Shown here: positions 28,790-38,438 of the stretch, in pieces
How positions within the stretch are numbered: position 1 is the stretch's first letter
Layout of the letters: each line of letters starts with the position of its first letter
Assembly (NCBI RefSeq): GCF_003010965.1
Contig: NZ_PGGM01000012.1
Coordinates: 124,001 to 188,000, forward strand
Reading direction: 5' to 3'
Source: Phyllobacterium sophorae
GTDB lineage: Bacteria; Pseudomonadota; Alphaproteobacteria; Rhizobiales; Rhizobiaceae
Length of the DNA stretch: 64,000 nucleotides
Made by a program: the position numbers and the translations under genes
The notes under the pieces: model-generated
The model's input: the letters and a program-made list of their open reading frames with translations, nothing else
What the model was told of the DNA's origin: nothing
Databases searched by the model: none

Positions 28790-29650
28790 ATGACGAACAG
28801 ATCTGGAGAAACGTTTGGGCGGCGTCAGGTTCTTGCGGGCATGCTGGCGACCGGCACGCTGGCGGGGCAGGATCTCATAACATCGGCAGCAGCCCAAACA
28901 CCGGGTGCCTTTGTGGACAAAGTGGTTCTCGTCACCGGCGCCACGTCCGGCATCGGGGCCGCAACCGTTGCAGCTTTCGCCAGTGCCGGCGCTAGAGTCG
29001 CCTTCAATGGAAGACGTGACGCACTTGGTAAAAAGGTGGAGGCAGACGTTCGCGCTGCCGGTGGTGACGCCATGTATCTTAAATCGGACGTGCGTGACGC
29101 TGGCCAGATGGAACAGTTTGTATCCGATGTGGTTGCGCGTTACGGAGGCATTGATGTCGCCTTCAACAATGCGGGCATTGACTTGCCGCCGGCGCCCATT
29201 GCCGATACCGATCTTGTGGGTTTCGATGACCAGATCGCAACGAACCTGCGCGGTGTGTTTGTCTCGATGAAATATGAGATGCCGCATCTTGTGCGTTCCA
29301 AAGGCGCCATGATCAACATGGCATCCATTGGCGGTCGCCATGCCTTCCCCAATATCGTTGCTTATGGTGCCTCGAAGGCCGCGGTCATTCATATGACGCG
29401 CGCAGCGGCGCAGGAATATGGCCGCAACGTGCGCATCAATGCGATCGCGCCGGGCGCGATTGAGACCCCGATGCTTGAGCGCGTGCGCCGGGACTGGAGC
29501 GTTACCAACGAACAACTCGTCGCCCCTTATCCGATGCGCCGGGTCGGTACGCCCGACGAAGTCGCAGCTTTGGTGCTGTTTCTCGCGGGTGACCAAAGTT
29601 CATATCTCAGTGGACATGTTATCGGAATTGACGGAGGTGATCTTCCTTGA
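28790..29650 (+). CDS. SDR family oxidoreductase with Tat-like N-terminus
   Basis: A 286-residue short-chain dehydrogenase. The Rossmann motif TGATSGIG (near residue 48), NNAGID, the catalytic Ser (NMASIGG) and YGASK (Tyr and Lys), and PGAIETPM are all present, so it should be an active NAD(P)-dependent enzyme. Unusually, the first ~37 residues contain twin arginines (FGRRQVLAG), a hydrophobic stretch and an AAAQT cleavage-type site, like a Tat signal, which would send a folded, cofactor-loaded enzyme to the periplasm. The divergent LysR gene probably regulates it. The substrate is not predictable. Confidence 0.9.
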   Translation: MTNRSGETFGRRQVLAGMLATGTLAGQDLITSAAAQTPGAFVDKVVLVTGATSGIGAATVAAFASAGARVAFNGRRDALGKKVEADVRAAGGDAMYLKSDVRDAGQMEQFVSDVVARYGGIDVAFNNAGIDLPPAPIADTDLVGFDDQIATNLRGVFVSMKYEMPHLVRSKGAMINMASIGGRHAFPNIVAYGASKAAVIHMTRAAAQEYGRNVRINAIAPGAIETPMLERVRRDWSVTNEQLVAPYPMRRVGTPDEVAALVLFLAGDQSSYLSGHVIGIDGGDLP

Positions 29651-29746
29651 AACGGCGCATGATAGCTTTTGAATGGTTGTGTCTGCAGGCAGCGCTGCAT
29701 CTTGTTGGAGAGTTGCTGGCGCCGCACGCCAGCACCGCATTCCGGC

Positions 29747-29968
29747 CTAGTTGACCTGCGAATCCGCCAACGGCACTTTGTCTAATCGCAAAACGCCATC
29801 ATCATCTTTGTCAGCCAAATATCTCCGCTGCAGATTTCCCCATTCCCCGAAGACGTTCTGGCAGTTCGGGCAGCGAATTATGCTGTGATCCGTCAGCAGC
29901 CGCGGGGATACAACAATCACCCGGCAACAAACGCCGCATTCAAACTCCGGATACAGCTTCGCGTTCAT
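29747..29968 (-). CDS. Small zinc-ribbon protein
   Basis: From ATG 29968 the product has 73 residues. It has two Cys pairs, CGVCCRVIVV and IRCPNCQNVFGEW, spaced about 20 residues apart, as expected for a single zinc ribbon. The remaining tail is acidic (ADKDDDGVLRLDKVPLAD). A longer frame reaches 30052, but the internal ATG has a GGAG-containing site 12 bases before it. It might bind nucleic acid or act as a metal-bound adaptor. It follows the GGDEF-EAL gene on the same strand, about 100 bases downstream. Confidence 0.6.
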   Translation of the reverse strand: MNAKLYPEFECGVCCRVIVVSPRLLTDHSIIRCPNCQNVFGEWGNLQRRYLADKDDDGVLRLDKVPLADSQVN

Positions 29969-30074
29969 CCTGGATGCTCCAGCTAAAGGATGGGACAATC
30001 TATCGACTCTTGGCTGGATTGGGAGTCGCCAATTGTAAGTATGGCTAACCAATTCATGTTAGGCGACCGGAGCT

Positions 30075-31922
30075 CTACATCATGAATGGACGATAAGCCG
30101 ATTGTGCATCGGAGACTTGCCCAGTTGCGCGCAGCAACTGTGTGGTGTCGGCAGCTGAGCAGGGTTTTCCGAAATAGTATCCCTGGCCGAGATGGCAGCC
30201 AAGTTCGCACAGCTGTCTGACCTGTTCGGCCGTTTCTATTCCCTCGGCAACAACGCGAATATTCAAACGTGTGGCGATATCCATTATTGCCGCAACAATG
30301 ATCGAACTTGGACTTTCCCGGGAAAGGCTTGCCACAAAAGATTGGTCTATCTTGATAATGTCTACCGGAAAGCACATCAGATGCGTCAGAGAAGCAAACC
30401 CGGTGCCAAAATCATCCAGCGCCACCAGAAGCCCTTTCTCTCGCAGGGCCCGGACAGCTTTTGCGACAAATTGATCCGTGCCACCCATGAAAACCGACTC
30501 ATTCACCTCGAGCAGGATATGTTCAAGCGGCACATTCTTCTTGGCAAAGCACCCTTCAATCTTGTCTTGCAAACTGCCGTAACGAAAATCGCCGGTCGTT
30601 ACATTGATACCGACATGCTGAACGGGAATTCCAAGATCAAGCCAGCCCCTGATATCTTCGGCCACCTGGTTCAGCATGGTTTCGGTGACCAGAGAGGCGA
30701 TCTTGGCATCGGTGAATGCCGTTGCGAACGAGCCGGCGGAGGCGATTTCGCCGTTTGAATCCTGCATTCTAACGAGCGCTTCCAACCCAACGATTTCTGC
30801 CGAATCCAGGCGTGCGATGGGTTGATAATATGCAACAATGCGCTGCTCAGCGAGGGCAGAATCGACGCTGCGCACGACGTTGATGCGCTCAATGATTGTC
30901 GTTCTCAATTCCGGCCGGAAATGCACGTATCCGCCCCGGTCCGTCTCTTTCGCATGATACAGGGCAAAATCGGCATTCTGCCGCAGCATTTCGGCATCGG
31001 CCCCATCAGCGCCGAACAGCGCGCCTCCTATGGTGACACTCGAAACCAGCGTTTCGACGCCCAAGGCAATTTGTCTCTTTGTCCTGTGAAGAATTTCCAA
31101 GGCGGCCGCGTCCAAGTCATCGGCCGTCTTGCAATTGTCGAGAATGACCGCGAACTCATCGCCGCCCAGCCTGTAAGCAAAAGTCTGCGTTTCATCGGAC
31201 CCGATCATGGTCGCCACACGCTTGATCAGGCGGTCACCTGCAAGGTGCCCCATGGTATCATTCACTGCCTTCAGGTGATCAATATCGACGAGCAGCAGGC
31301 CAAAGGGAGTTTTGGCAGCAATGCGTTCGCGCAGCATCGCGTCAAATCGGCTGCGGTTGGACAAGCCGGTTAACACATCGAAATATGCAAGCTTGTAGTT
31401 GCGAGCCTGTACTTCCTCATGCTCCATCGCGATTGCGCACAGATGAACACAGGTTTGTACAATGCGCTTTTCGAGCTCGTCCGGCCCTCTGGCGGACCGG
31501 TAATAGATGGCAAATGTACCCACCACACGCTCATCGCGAGACTTGATCGGCGTCGACCAACAGGCGCGCAGGCCAAGGGGCAGTGCAAGCGCCTTGAAAT
31601 CCTTCCATAAGGGATCCGTTTCAATGTCTGACACAATGACGGCTTGGCCACGCCAGGCAGCCGTTCCGCATGACCCTACAGACGGCCCAATTTCCAATCC
31701 GTCCAGCGCCCTTGAATAGGTGTCTGGCAAACTGGGACTGGCGAGAGGGTGAAGACGGTTTTTGTCGTCGACAGTGAGGATCGAGCAGATGATCCCCGGC
31801 ACCAGGTTTTCTATCCGCCGGCATAGAATATTGGCGATCTCCTCCAGCTTGTCACTGTAAGCAACAGCTTCCAGTATTTCATTTTGAATATGGAGCAGGA
31901 GATCGCTGACGCCAGGCTTCAT
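30075..31922 (-). CDS. GAF-GGDEF-EAL cyclic-di-GMP signalling protein
   Basis: The 615-residue cytoplasmic protein carries a GAF sensor domain (~20-165, with GPSVGSCGTAAWRG), a GGDEF domain (~180-335) with an intact RLGGDEFAV active site, and an EAL domain (~350-605). EAL residues look complete: EALVRM, GINVTTGD, LLEVNESVF, ALDDFGTGFASL, IKIDQSFV and VAEGIET. Both synthesis and hydrolysis of c-di-GMP are therefore possible, with the GAF domain choosing. It has no membrane segment. It is a single gene, with the desaturase upstream on the same strand 150 bases away. The signal sensed is unknown. Confidence 0.93.
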   Translation of the reverse strand: MKPGVSDLLLHIQNEILEAVAYSDKLEEIANILCRRIENLVPGIICSILTVDDKNRLHPLASPSLPDTYSRALDGLEIGPSVGSCGTAAWRGQAVIVSDIETDPLWKDFKALALPLGLRACWSTPIKSRDERVVGTFAIYYRSARGPDELEKRIVQTCVHLCAIAMEHEEVQARNYKLAYFDVLTGLSNRSRFDAMLRERIAAKTPFGLLLVDIDHLKAVNDTMGHLAGDRLIKRVATMIGSDETQTFAYRLGGDEFAVILDNCKTADDLDAAALEILHRTKRQIALGVETLVSSVTIGGALFGADGADAEMLRQNADFALYHAKETDRGGYVHFRPELRTTIIERINVVRSVDSALAEQRIVAYYQPIARLDSAEIVGLEALVRMQDSNGEIASAGSFATAFTDAKIASLVTETMLNQVAEDIRGWLDLGIPVQHVGINVTTGDFRYGSLQDKIEGCFAKKNVPLEHILLEVNESVFMGGTDQFVAKAVRALREKGLLVALDDFGTGFASLTHLMCFPVDIIKIDQSFVASLSRESPSSIIVAAIMDIATRLNIRVVAEGIETAEQVRQLCELGCHLGQGYYFGKPCSAADTTQLLRATGQVSDAQSAYRPFMM

Positions 31923-32074
31923 ATGTGCTTTCCGTTTTTAACAAACTCCGTGACAGTATTGCCTTTTTTGCCAAGGCCATAAGAACTAGCACTTTTCTAT
32001 GAAAAAATCATGGACAAGAAACCATCGTCGCGTGGCGATTTCATTATCGGCGACCCGGAATTGTTGCAAACAGG

Positions 32075-32992
32075 TCAACCGGGGCGTTCGCCATTGCTTG
32101 CCTGCCTGAGTTGCTCAATATATCTGGCATGGAAACGGACATACCCGGCTTCCGTTTCCTTCAGGTGTGTTCTTATCAGCGCATGAAATTCCGGCAGCCG
32201 GTAAAAGGGCACGCCCGGATAAGCATGATGCTCAGCATGATAGGGCATGTTCCACGCCAGTTTGCGGATCAACCAGTTCGTGGTGGTGGTCCTGCTGTTT
32301 TCCAGCATGTTGGCGACAAAGGGGCAGCGGCCATGCTCGGCGAGGAGATAAAGGCGCAGGAAGGGCTGTCCCAGTACTGCAGGCAAAATCCAAACATAGA
32401 CGAGGACGGCGGTCTGAAGGAAAACGGAAATCCCGATTATGAGGGCATATAAGATGAGCATCGTCTGAGCTTCGATGCGAACTTTTGCATGGCCCTTTGC
32501 CGGCACAAATGCATCGCGGCAACGGCCCGCAGCATTGATCGCAAGCGTCTTGATCTGCCCCCACCAGACCGTAAGCCCCGACAGATACACGAGATATTCG
32601 CGCAGCGTTTCCGGCTTGGGAAAGGCCAGCTCCGGATCGTTCTGCGGATCCTGCGTAAAGCGGTGATGAGCAAAATGGAAATAGCGAAACCAGTCGGATG
32701 GCAGCACAATCATGAAGCTGCACGCGCGCGCGACAATGTCGTTCAGCATCTGCGTTGCAAAGGCGGTGCGATGAATTGATTCGTGCAAAAGGGTGAACAG
32801 GAACACGATCAAAATGCCTTGTGGCAGCATGAGCAGCGGCCAAAAGGGCACCTGTACAGTGATGAGCCAGCCGAGCAAAACAATAGCGCCCCAGTGAACG
32901 GCGAGCTGAACAAGACCCACACTGTCTGATTTGGCCGTCAGACGGTCACGTTCCGCCGATGTCAGTGAAGCGATAATCGTCCGATGGTCCAT
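32075..32992 (-). CDS. Membrane fatty acid desaturase
   Basis: The ATG at 32992 (MDHRTIIASL) is preferred to a TTG 12 codons upstream. The 305-residue protein has four membrane segments and three His boxes for a di-iron centre: H70ESIH74, H106FAHH110 and a third HAEHH near residue 255. This is the membrane desaturase/hydroxylase fold (PF00487). It could desaturate fatty acyl chains of membrane lipids or hydroxylate a related substrate; family members include beta-carotene ketolase-like and sphingolipid enzymes. It lies between the c-di-GMP gene and catalase, all on the minus strand but with wide gaps. Confidence 0.85.
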   Translation of the reverse strand: MDHRTIIASLTSAERDRLTAKSDSVGLVQLAVHWGAIVLLGWLITVQVPFWPLLMLPQGILIVFLFTLLHESIHRTAFATQMLNDIVARACSFMIVLPSDWFRYFHFAHHRFTQDPQNDPELAFPKPETLREYLVYLSGLTVWWGQIKTLAINAAGRCRDAFVPAKGHAKVRIEAQTMLILYALIIGISVFLQTAVLVYVWILPAVLGQPFLRLYLLAEHGRCPFVANMLENSRTTTTNWLIRKLAWNMPYHAEHHAYPGVPFYRLPEFHALIRTHLKETEAGYVRFHARYIEQLRQASNGERPG

Positions 32993-33204
32993 AGTGCCGA
33001 GCCTGCCTGTGTTGAGACTGCCAATCAAGCATACACTATGCCAGTATTCGTCTTCGTTAAACGGTGTTTTCGGTAATCGGGGAAGATGCGCCTTTGGTAT
33101 GAGCGCGTCTTCCCTCTGCCCCGGAAGCCTTCAAGGCTGCTCCGGCACGGCGCAAGGACCAGCGTTGATCTCTGCGGCAGCAACGCCACCCATTGGTATG
33201 CGAT

Positions 33205-35301
33205 TTACGCCAGTGAGCGCACCTTTGGTTCGCGATCCCAATAGCGCCGGGCTGCCGCCTCAACGAAGTTGTCGTCAATCAAGACAACGCCCTGGTCCGG
33301 TTCTATCCCTGCCTTGTCGAGGAGTTGCTTGGCTTCCGGCCCATATCCGATGGCTTTAAGGTGCCCGAAGGCATCCATCACCCATTGGACGGCAGCCCCT
33401 TCGTTGATCAGCGTCCTTGTGGCGCCTTGAGAAAGAAGGATGGCAATGGCATCGAACAATTGCGATGGTGAGCCCATCAGCTGGCCGTCAGCTTTTACGA
33501 TTGTGCCGTCCGCCAATTTCGCACCGCCAATTTTTGGAGCGACCAGAAACACCCTGGCACCGGCCGTTTGAATCGCTTTGGTCAGCTTGGCCAAAGCGGA
33601 AGCATCCGTGCCATCGGCAACCAGAATGCCAATGGTCCGTCCCTCGATCGTCGCTTTCATGTTGGTGTGAATACTCAGCGCAGGCGACGGTTCCATGTCG
33701 AAGGGTGCACGGGCAGCGGGCGCCTTTTGGGGAAGCGCAAGACCCAATCCAGCAGCAACACGTTTCGCCAGGTCTTCGTCGACATTTCGCAGATTGCCGA
33801 CCATTCGTGGCGGCACTTGCGCCAAACCTACCTTTGAAAGTTCGAACACGAATGATGACGCAATGTGGGCTTGCTCTGATGGCTGTTGCGAGCGCCAGAA
33901 CAGCCTTGCCTGGCTGTAGTGATCGGCAAATAGTTCGGCACGAACACGCAGCTTGTCGCCCTGTTCTTGCTGCTGTGAGCGTCCCTGGAATGTGCTGAAC
34001 CCGCTCACAGGGCATTCGCGTGGGCCACCTTCTTCATCGTGCCCAGCGAGACTGTTCGGCTCGTAATTGGCGCGCCCCATGGGCACGTTCATCTGCATTT
34101 GCCCATCCCGTTGAAAATTCATGACGGGACATTTGGGTGCGTTGATTGGCAATTGATGAAAGTTTGCAGTGCCAAGGCGGGATTTTTGCGTATCGAGATA
34201 ACTGAACAAGCGACCCTGGAGCAGGGGATCGTTGGAAAAATCGATGCCAGGGATGATGTTTGCCGGGCAATAGGCGGCTTGCTCGGTTTCTGCAAAGAAA
34301 TTGTCCGGGTTACGGTCAAGGACCATGCGACCGACAATGCGCACCGGAATGATCTCCTCGGGAATGATCTTGGTTGCGTCGAGAACATCATAGGGTTGTG
34401 CATCGGCGAAATCCTGGTCGAACAGCTGAAGACCGAGTTCCCACTCCGGGAAATTGCCGGATCGAATGGACTCCCAAAGATCACGCCTGTGATAGTCATT
34501 GTCGGCGGCCTGGAGTTTGAGCGCCTCGTCCCACACGGTCGATTGCAATCCGAGTTTGGGCTTCCAGTGGAATTTGACGAAGGTCGACTTTCCCTTCGCA
34601 TTCACAAGTATGAACGTATGAACGCCAAATCCTTCCATCGTACGGAACGAACGGGGAATGGTGCGATCCGACATGGCCCACATGAGCATGTGGGTGGTCT
34701 CCGGCATTAAAGATGCCCAATCCCAGAACGTATCATGGGCGCTGCCGGCCTGCGGGAAGGCTCTGTCGGCTTCCATCTTCACCGCATGGACGAGATCTGG
34801 AAACTTGATTGCGTCCTGGATGAAGAAAACTGGAATGTTATTGCCAACCAGGTCCCAGTTGCCTTCCTTGGTGTAAAACTTGACGGCGAACCCGCGCACA
34901 TCTCTGGGGGTATCGACCGATCCCGCACCACCGGCGACCGTTGAAAATCGCGTGAATACCGGGGTTTTTTCTCCCGGGCGCTGGAAGAGGTCGGCTTTTG
35001 TAATATCGGAAAGGGATTCGAAGAGTTCAAAGAAACCATGGGCCGCCGAGCCGCGCGCATGGACGATGCGTTCGGGAATGCGTTCATGGTCGAAATGAAA
35101 GATCTTCTCCCGAAGGACGAAGTCCTCAAGCAGTGTCGGGCCACGCTCGCCCGATCGTAGACTGTTCTGGTTGTCGCTGACGTGGAACCCCTGATTGGTT
35201 GTCAGGTGATTGGTCCCCGTGTGCGTTCCCTTTTCAGGGACATGCTGGTGCGTTTCGCCGCCGGTTCCCCGATCGGTGTCGAAAGTATTATCGGTAGCCA
35301 T
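33205..35301 (-). CDS. katE: Large-subunit catalase HPII type
   Basis: The ATG at 35301 has GAGGGCGG upstream and gives 698 residues, as in clade II catalases. Catalytic residues are visible: His81 (IVHARG), Asn154 (LVGNN), and the heme-ligand Tyr368 (RLFSYLDTQ). After the ~500-residue core, a flavodoxin-like domain (~560-698: [17 protein letters not shown]) typical of large subunits follows. It breaks hydrogen peroxide into water and oxygen in the cytoplasm. Directly upstream lies a perfect EcfG-type promoter (35335-35359), which predicts induction by general stress and starvation, consistent with katE regulation in related bacteria. Confidence 0.96.
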   Translation of the reverse strand: MATDNTFDTDRGTGGETHQHVPEKGTHTGTNHLTTNQGFHVSDNQNSLRSGERGPTLLEDFVLREKIFHFDHERIPERIVHARGSAAHGFFELFESLSDITKADLFQRPGEKTPVFTRFSTVAGGAGSVDTPRDVRGFAVKFYTKEGNWDLVGNNIPVFFIQDAIKFPDLVHAVKMEADRAFPQAGSAHDTFWDWASLMPETTHMLMWAMSDRTIPRSFRTMEGFGVHTFILVNAKGKSTFVKFHWKPKLGLQSTVWDEALKLQAADNDYHRRDLWESIRSGNFPEWELGLQLFDQDFADAQPYDVLDATKIIPEEIIPVRIVGRMVLDRNPDNFFAETEQAAYCPANIIPGIDFSNDPLLQGRLFSYLDTQKSRLGTANFHQLPINAPKCPVMNFQRDGQMQMNVPMGRANYEPNSLAGHDEEGGPRECPVSGFSTFQGRSQQQEQGDKLRVRAELFADHYSQARLFWRSQQPSEQAHIASSFVFELSKVGLAQVPPRMVGNLRNVDEDLAKRVAAGLGLALPQKAPAARAPFDMEPSPALSIHTNMKATIEGRTIGILVADGTDASALAKLTKAIQTAGARVFLVAPKIGGAKLADGTIVKADGQLMGSPSQLFDAIAILLSQGATRTLINEGAAVQWVMDAFGHLKAIGYGPEAKQLLDKAGIEPDQGVVLIDDNFVEAAARRYWDREPKVRSLA

Positions 35302-35334
35302 AGTACCGCCCTCGCTGTTGGTGGAATGCAGTTT

Positions 35335-35359
35335 AACGAGGCGGGTGGGAGAAGGTTCC
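35335..35359 (-). promoter_or_regulatory. EcfG-type promoter of katE
   Basis: On the minus strand GGAAC (35359-35355) is followed after exactly 16 bases by CGTT (35338-35335), the full EcfG consensus. The -10 element ends 34 bases before the katE ATG. Similar matches occur six more times between 39 and 44 kb. Confidence 0.75.
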
Positions 35360-35394
35360 GGTTCTCTGCCAACACATGCCCGGCCAGGCAATTA

Positions 35395-35490
35395 TTTTGA
35401 CGTGGACAGGTTCAGTTCGTCTGGCCGTGTCTTCGAGCCCCCGTAAGGGACAACGTTCACCAGCTCATTTTGACGTAGACAGGTTCAGTT
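35395..35490. repeat. Two 23-base direct repeats upstream of katE
   Basis: Copies at 35395-35417 and 35468-35490 begin TTTTGACGT and end ACAGGTTCAGTT, differing at one base (G or A in the middle). Start-to-start distance is 73 bases. They lie 36-155 bases upstream of the EcfG promoter of katE. They could be regulator sites, or the ends of a lost insertion sequence. Confidence 0.6.
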
Positions 35491-35538
35491 TATTTGGTCG
35501 GTAAGTCGAGGCGGCTCAGTGAGAGAATGAAACGATTG

Positions 35539-35832
35539 TCAGCGTCCCCCAACCCCTTGGTTCTTCAGGTTGCGCTGCCATGCCGGCAGGGGTCGAGAAT
35601 ACTTGAGCGTACCGTATCTGGGATTGCGCATTTCGACGGTGCCATTAGCAAGAACCCGATAGGTAATTCCCGACCTGGTTGTGGCAACATCTCCCGGTTT
35701 GCCTTCTCCATTCAAGAATTTGGCGAGAACGCCAGATGTGGCATCTGGGGCAACGTATTGAGCTTGGGCAGATGCTGACATCGACATGGCCGCCCATGCG
35801 CCTACTGTTGCAGATATCCAATTCCGTTTCAT
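35539..35832 (-). CDS. Small secreted protein of unknown function
   Basis: From ATG 35832 the product is 97 residues with a signal peptide (ISATVGAWAAMSMSASAQA). The mature part reads like a peptidase-propeptide- or RcnB-like short domain: GVLAKFLNGEGKPGDVATT, then GITYRVLANGTVEMRN. It has no Cys, so it is probably a periplasmic or surface protein. An AAGG site precedes the start weakly. I do not recognise the family. It reads toward katE, with the direct repeats in between. Confidence 0.6.
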   Translation of the reverse strand: MKRNWISATVGAWAAMSMSASAQAQYVAPDATSGVLAKFLNGEGKPGDVATTRSGITYRVLANGTVEMRNPRYGTLKYSRPLPAWQRNLKNQGVGGR

Positions 35833-36624
35833 CGAAATGGCCTTCCAGTCTGATTGGTGGGTACACGGCATTGCCGGAACCTAATGTAGTCAGCGCGTTG
35901 AGCTTTTCTATATTTGCAGGGCAAATAGGTTGCATGCATTGACACGTCGCTTGTCAGCTCCGGCGCAACGGCGGCGGTCGCCACCGTTACCCATAAATTG
36001 GCATCCAGGATCAGCTCTTACCTGCTCTGGGCTGCGGCGACTACCAAGCCTCTGGATATTCCTGTTCCAGCGAGGCTCATCAGTCCTGTCCTTGCGATCG
36101 GGCGGCTTGTCTTAATCAGCATTTGACCGATGCGGCTGAGGCGGCTTGCGCCGGGACATGGAAGCATCCGAGCGCCGAGCTGCGCATGGGCGCGCTGGCG
36201 TCGGTATCGGCGGCACTGCGCTATGTGTCAGTATCGCCAACTCGTTCGAATGGTTTGCCAAGCTCTTCCACTGGTGAGGCTTGGCCTCATTGCGTCATGG
36301 AGGAATACATGCGGCCAAGCCTCTGCTGTGAGCGTCAACCCAGTCCGAGTCCCAGAGAGGATAAAAGTCGGGCCATTTCTGAACCCGTAAAATGTCCTCG
36401 AGGTCTTGCCAACAGTCAAATCACATTCCTGCCCGCTCGCGCTTTTTGCATTCCCAACGCACCAACTTGAGGCTGCTGATCAACGGCTCGCAATCACATC
36501 GTTGTCACAACCATCCTCGGGCTTTTGCGCTATAGTGTGGCTGCAACAGGATCGGACTTTCGGCTCGCCATTCCGTGCAGGCTGGGCTGGGTGCCGAAAG
36601 TTGCCTTGTTGGAGGAAACCACGT
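35833..36624. other. Intergenic stretch without a supported gene
   Basis: About 790 bases. Several frames of 60-115 codons exist on both strands, but all look like random frames in GC-rich DNA (Arg/Ser/Pro rich, no ribosome site). The last 40 bases hold the ribosome site of the Met-rich gene. Confidence 0.4.
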
Positions 36625-36897
36625 TTGTCCAGTTCATTGAAATTCCTTGGGATATCGGCCGCGATTGTGACGGGGCTGGCCCTCGCATCACCGATCGCTG
36701 CTGCCGAGGACAATCAGTCCCCCGGATCAAACATGGGATCTGGGATGATGGAGCACGGCGGCATGATGAACATGATGCAGCAGATGAGCCAGATGATGGA
36801 TAGCTGCAATACGATGATGCAACGCACTCCCGACCCCGGAAAGTCGATTGAGCAGCCTCCCAGGAACATGCCGATGCATCCCGAGAAGAAGGGGTGA
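36625..36897 (+). CDS. Methionine-rich small secreted protein
   Basis: A TTG start at 36625 lies eight bases after GGAGGA and opens a signal peptide (FLGISAAIVTGLALASPIAAA). The 90-residue protein then has a Met/His-rich core: GSGMMEHGGMMNMMQQ, MSQMMDSC and TMMQ, and a C-terminal MPMHPEKKG. Met clusters of this type bind Cu(I) or Ag(I) in periplasmic copper proteins. The stop overlaps the next gene start by one base (TGATG), a sign of translational coupling with a DUF411 protein. A copper role is inferred from composition and neighbour. The longer frame to 36406 is likely untranslated. Confidence 0.65.
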   Translation: MSSSLKFLGISAAIVTGLALASPIAAAEDNQSPGSNMGSGMMEHGGMMNMMQQMSQMMDSCNTMMQRTPDPGKSIEQPPRNMPMHPEKKG

Positions 36898-37373
36898 TGA
36901 AAATGATGAAAAGGCGTGAATTTATATGCACGGGCATGGCGGCGATCGCCGTGACGCTGATCGCCAAAAAGGCAGGCGCGGAGCAGCGTTGGTCGATGAC
37001 CGTTTATAAGGATCCCAACTGCGGATGCTGTAACCTCTGGTCCAAGGCCATGGAAAATGCTGGGTTCAGGGTCGAGCGGGTGGATACTGACGATTTGCCA
37101 GCCATCAAAAAACGCTTTGGCGTGCCCGCTGCAGTCGAGGGCTGCCACACGGCGATAATAGGCGGCTATTTCCTTGATGGCCATGTGCCGCTCGAAATGG
37201 TTAAAAAGCTATTGTCCGAAAGACCTGACATTGCCGGACTGGCGGTGCCTGGCATGCCCGTAGGTTCGCTGGGAATGGATTTCGATCCGAATGCCAGCTA
37301 CGATGTCTACGCCGTAGCCAAAGGGGCAGAGCAAAAGACATCAGTTTATTTCAAGGTCAGACCCAAGAATTGA
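36897..37373 (+). CDS. DUF411 metal-binding protein
   Basis: A 158-residue protein of the DUF411 family (PF04214, similar to CopG in copper/silver clusters). It has a Tat/Sec-type start (KRREFICTGMAAIAVTLIA) and the family motifs YKDPNCGCCNLW near residue 40 and VEGCHTAIIGGYFLDGHVP near residue 80, with Cys and His that could bind Cu(I). The later SLGMDFDPNASYDVYAV block is also typical. It is expected in the periplasm or envelope. It is coupled to the Met-rich gene upstream, so both probably act in copper tolerance. The ATG at 37906 is not part of it; the coupled ATG at 36897 is used. Confidence 0.85.
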   Translation: MKMMKRREFICTGMAAIAVTLIAKKAGAEQRWSMTVYKDPNCGCCNLWSKAMENAGFRVERVDTDDLPAIKKRFGVPAAVEGCHTAIIGGYFLDGHVPLEMVKKLLSERPDIAGLAVPGMPVGSLGMDFDPNASYDVYAVAKGAEQKTSVYFKVRPKN

Positions 37374-37394
37374 TCGGCGGTGTCATTCAGAACG

Positions 37395-37976
37395 TCAATC
37401 TAATCCCCCGAAAATAGCTGCGTAGTGGTACGGCGGCAGTTCCTGTACTCGAATGGTTTGAAACCCGGTAGGCTCAACGACAGCTTGGAGCGCTTCTGGC
37501 GACATTCGCAGGTCCGATTTGGATCCTCGCGGTTGGTTGAGCACTATTGTCAGTTCCCGCGGAAGGGCGTGCCAATTGACAACCCCAAACAAGCCATTCG
37601 GTCGGATCATGGCCCGAATGGCTTCCATTAACCCGGATTGGTCCGGCACACCGTGAAACGTGTTCGCCATAAGAACATAATCAACGGATTCGGTGATATG
37701 CTGTGGGGCATCTCGCGCATCGGCACAGATCCATTTTAGGACGGAGGTGTGCAGTCGTGCCACTTCCGCCTTGGCCAGTTCGATCATTAACGGATCGAGA
37801 TCGAGCGCATACACGTTTCCGACGAGTTTCGCGAGGGGAGCGGTGAAATAGCCGTCGCCACAGCATAGATCGAGCACGCTCATCTCGGGGATTACGCCAG
37901 GGCTTTGCACCACGTCACGTGGATCGGGCCACCTTAGTCCAAGGACTCGTCCAGTCGAAACAGGCTGGGTTCGCAT
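37395..37976 (-). CDS. Class I SAM-dependent methyltransferase
   Basis: The 193-residue protein shows the class I Rossmann motifs: VLDLCCGDGYFTAPLA (motif I, near residue 35), VYALDLDPLMIELAK (motif II, acidic residue that binds the ribose), ICADARDAP, and VDYVLMANTFHGV (motif IV). The C-terminal part (ALQAVVEPTGFQTIRVQELPP) is the usual post-motif region of small-molecule methyltransferases. The substrate is unknown. The gene converges with the DUF411 gene and is 33 bases from the cupin gene on the same strand, so methyltransferase and cupin may be co-transcribed. Confidence 0.87.
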   Translation of the reverse strand: MRTQPVSTGRVLGLRWPDPRDVVQSPGVIPEMSVLDLCCGDGYFTAPLAKLVGNVYALDLDPLMIELAKAEVARLHTSVLKWICADARDAPQHITESVDYVLMANTFHGVPDQSGLMEAIRAMIRPNGLFGVVNWHALPRELTIVLNQPRGSKSDLRMSPEALQAVVEPTGFQTIRVQELPPYHYAAIFGGLD

Positions 37977-38009
37977 TTCACGAGCCCAGCCGGAGAAACG
38001 CTAACTCGC

Positions 38010-38438
38010 TCAAGCAGGGATCAGAATGCCTATCGTATGAATCCCAACCCCGTTGCCTGTGTTTGTGGCCCCGTCCGTCTTGCCTTTGGCGCAAGCGTAC
38101 ATCTCGCCTTCTTTTACTTTGAATTCCCGATCTGGCTTCTTGATCGTGAACTCGCCCGCAGTGATGTAGCACAGCATGTCATTGTCCATCATGGTTTCCG
38201 GGGCCACCGCGCCGGGCTGAAACACGATATCGACCATGTCGATGCTCTTGTAGGCGGGGATGTCTGATTTAAATGTGCCCAACTTCACCAGTCTGACACC
38301 CGGGGCAATCTCCTCGCCATCGTTTTTGCCGTATTCTTTGGTCTTGGACAACGCTGGACTTGCGAATGTGAGCAGGGGTGTTGCGGCGGTCGCCGCCAGA
38401 CCGAGTGCCAATGCCGATCGACGGTTCATGTCTATCAT
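38010..38438 (-). CDS. Secreted cupin-domain protein
   Basis: The 142-residue protein has a Tat-like leader (NRRSALALGLAATAATPLLTFA, cleaved near SPALS) and a small beta-barrel cupin domain with EGEMYACAKGKTDGATN. One conserved His/Glu cluster is partial, so metal binding is uncertain. It might be a periplasmic cupin with a stress role. The GGGAGGAAGCC site supports the ATG at 38438. It is the first gene of a possible two-gene unit with the methyltransferase. Confidence 0.75.
   Translation of the reverse strand: MIDMNRRSALALGLAATAATPLLTFASPALSKTKEYGKNDGEEIAPGVRLVKLGTFKSDIPAYKSIDMVDIVFQPGAVAPETMMDNDMLCYITAGEFTIKKPDREFKVKEGEMYACAKGKTDGATNTGNGVGIHTIGILIPA

Noticed and set aside
28754-29596. Minus-strand frame of 280 codons opposite the SDR gene
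   Set aside because: Antisense of a clear SDR gene with all catalytic motifs on the other strand.
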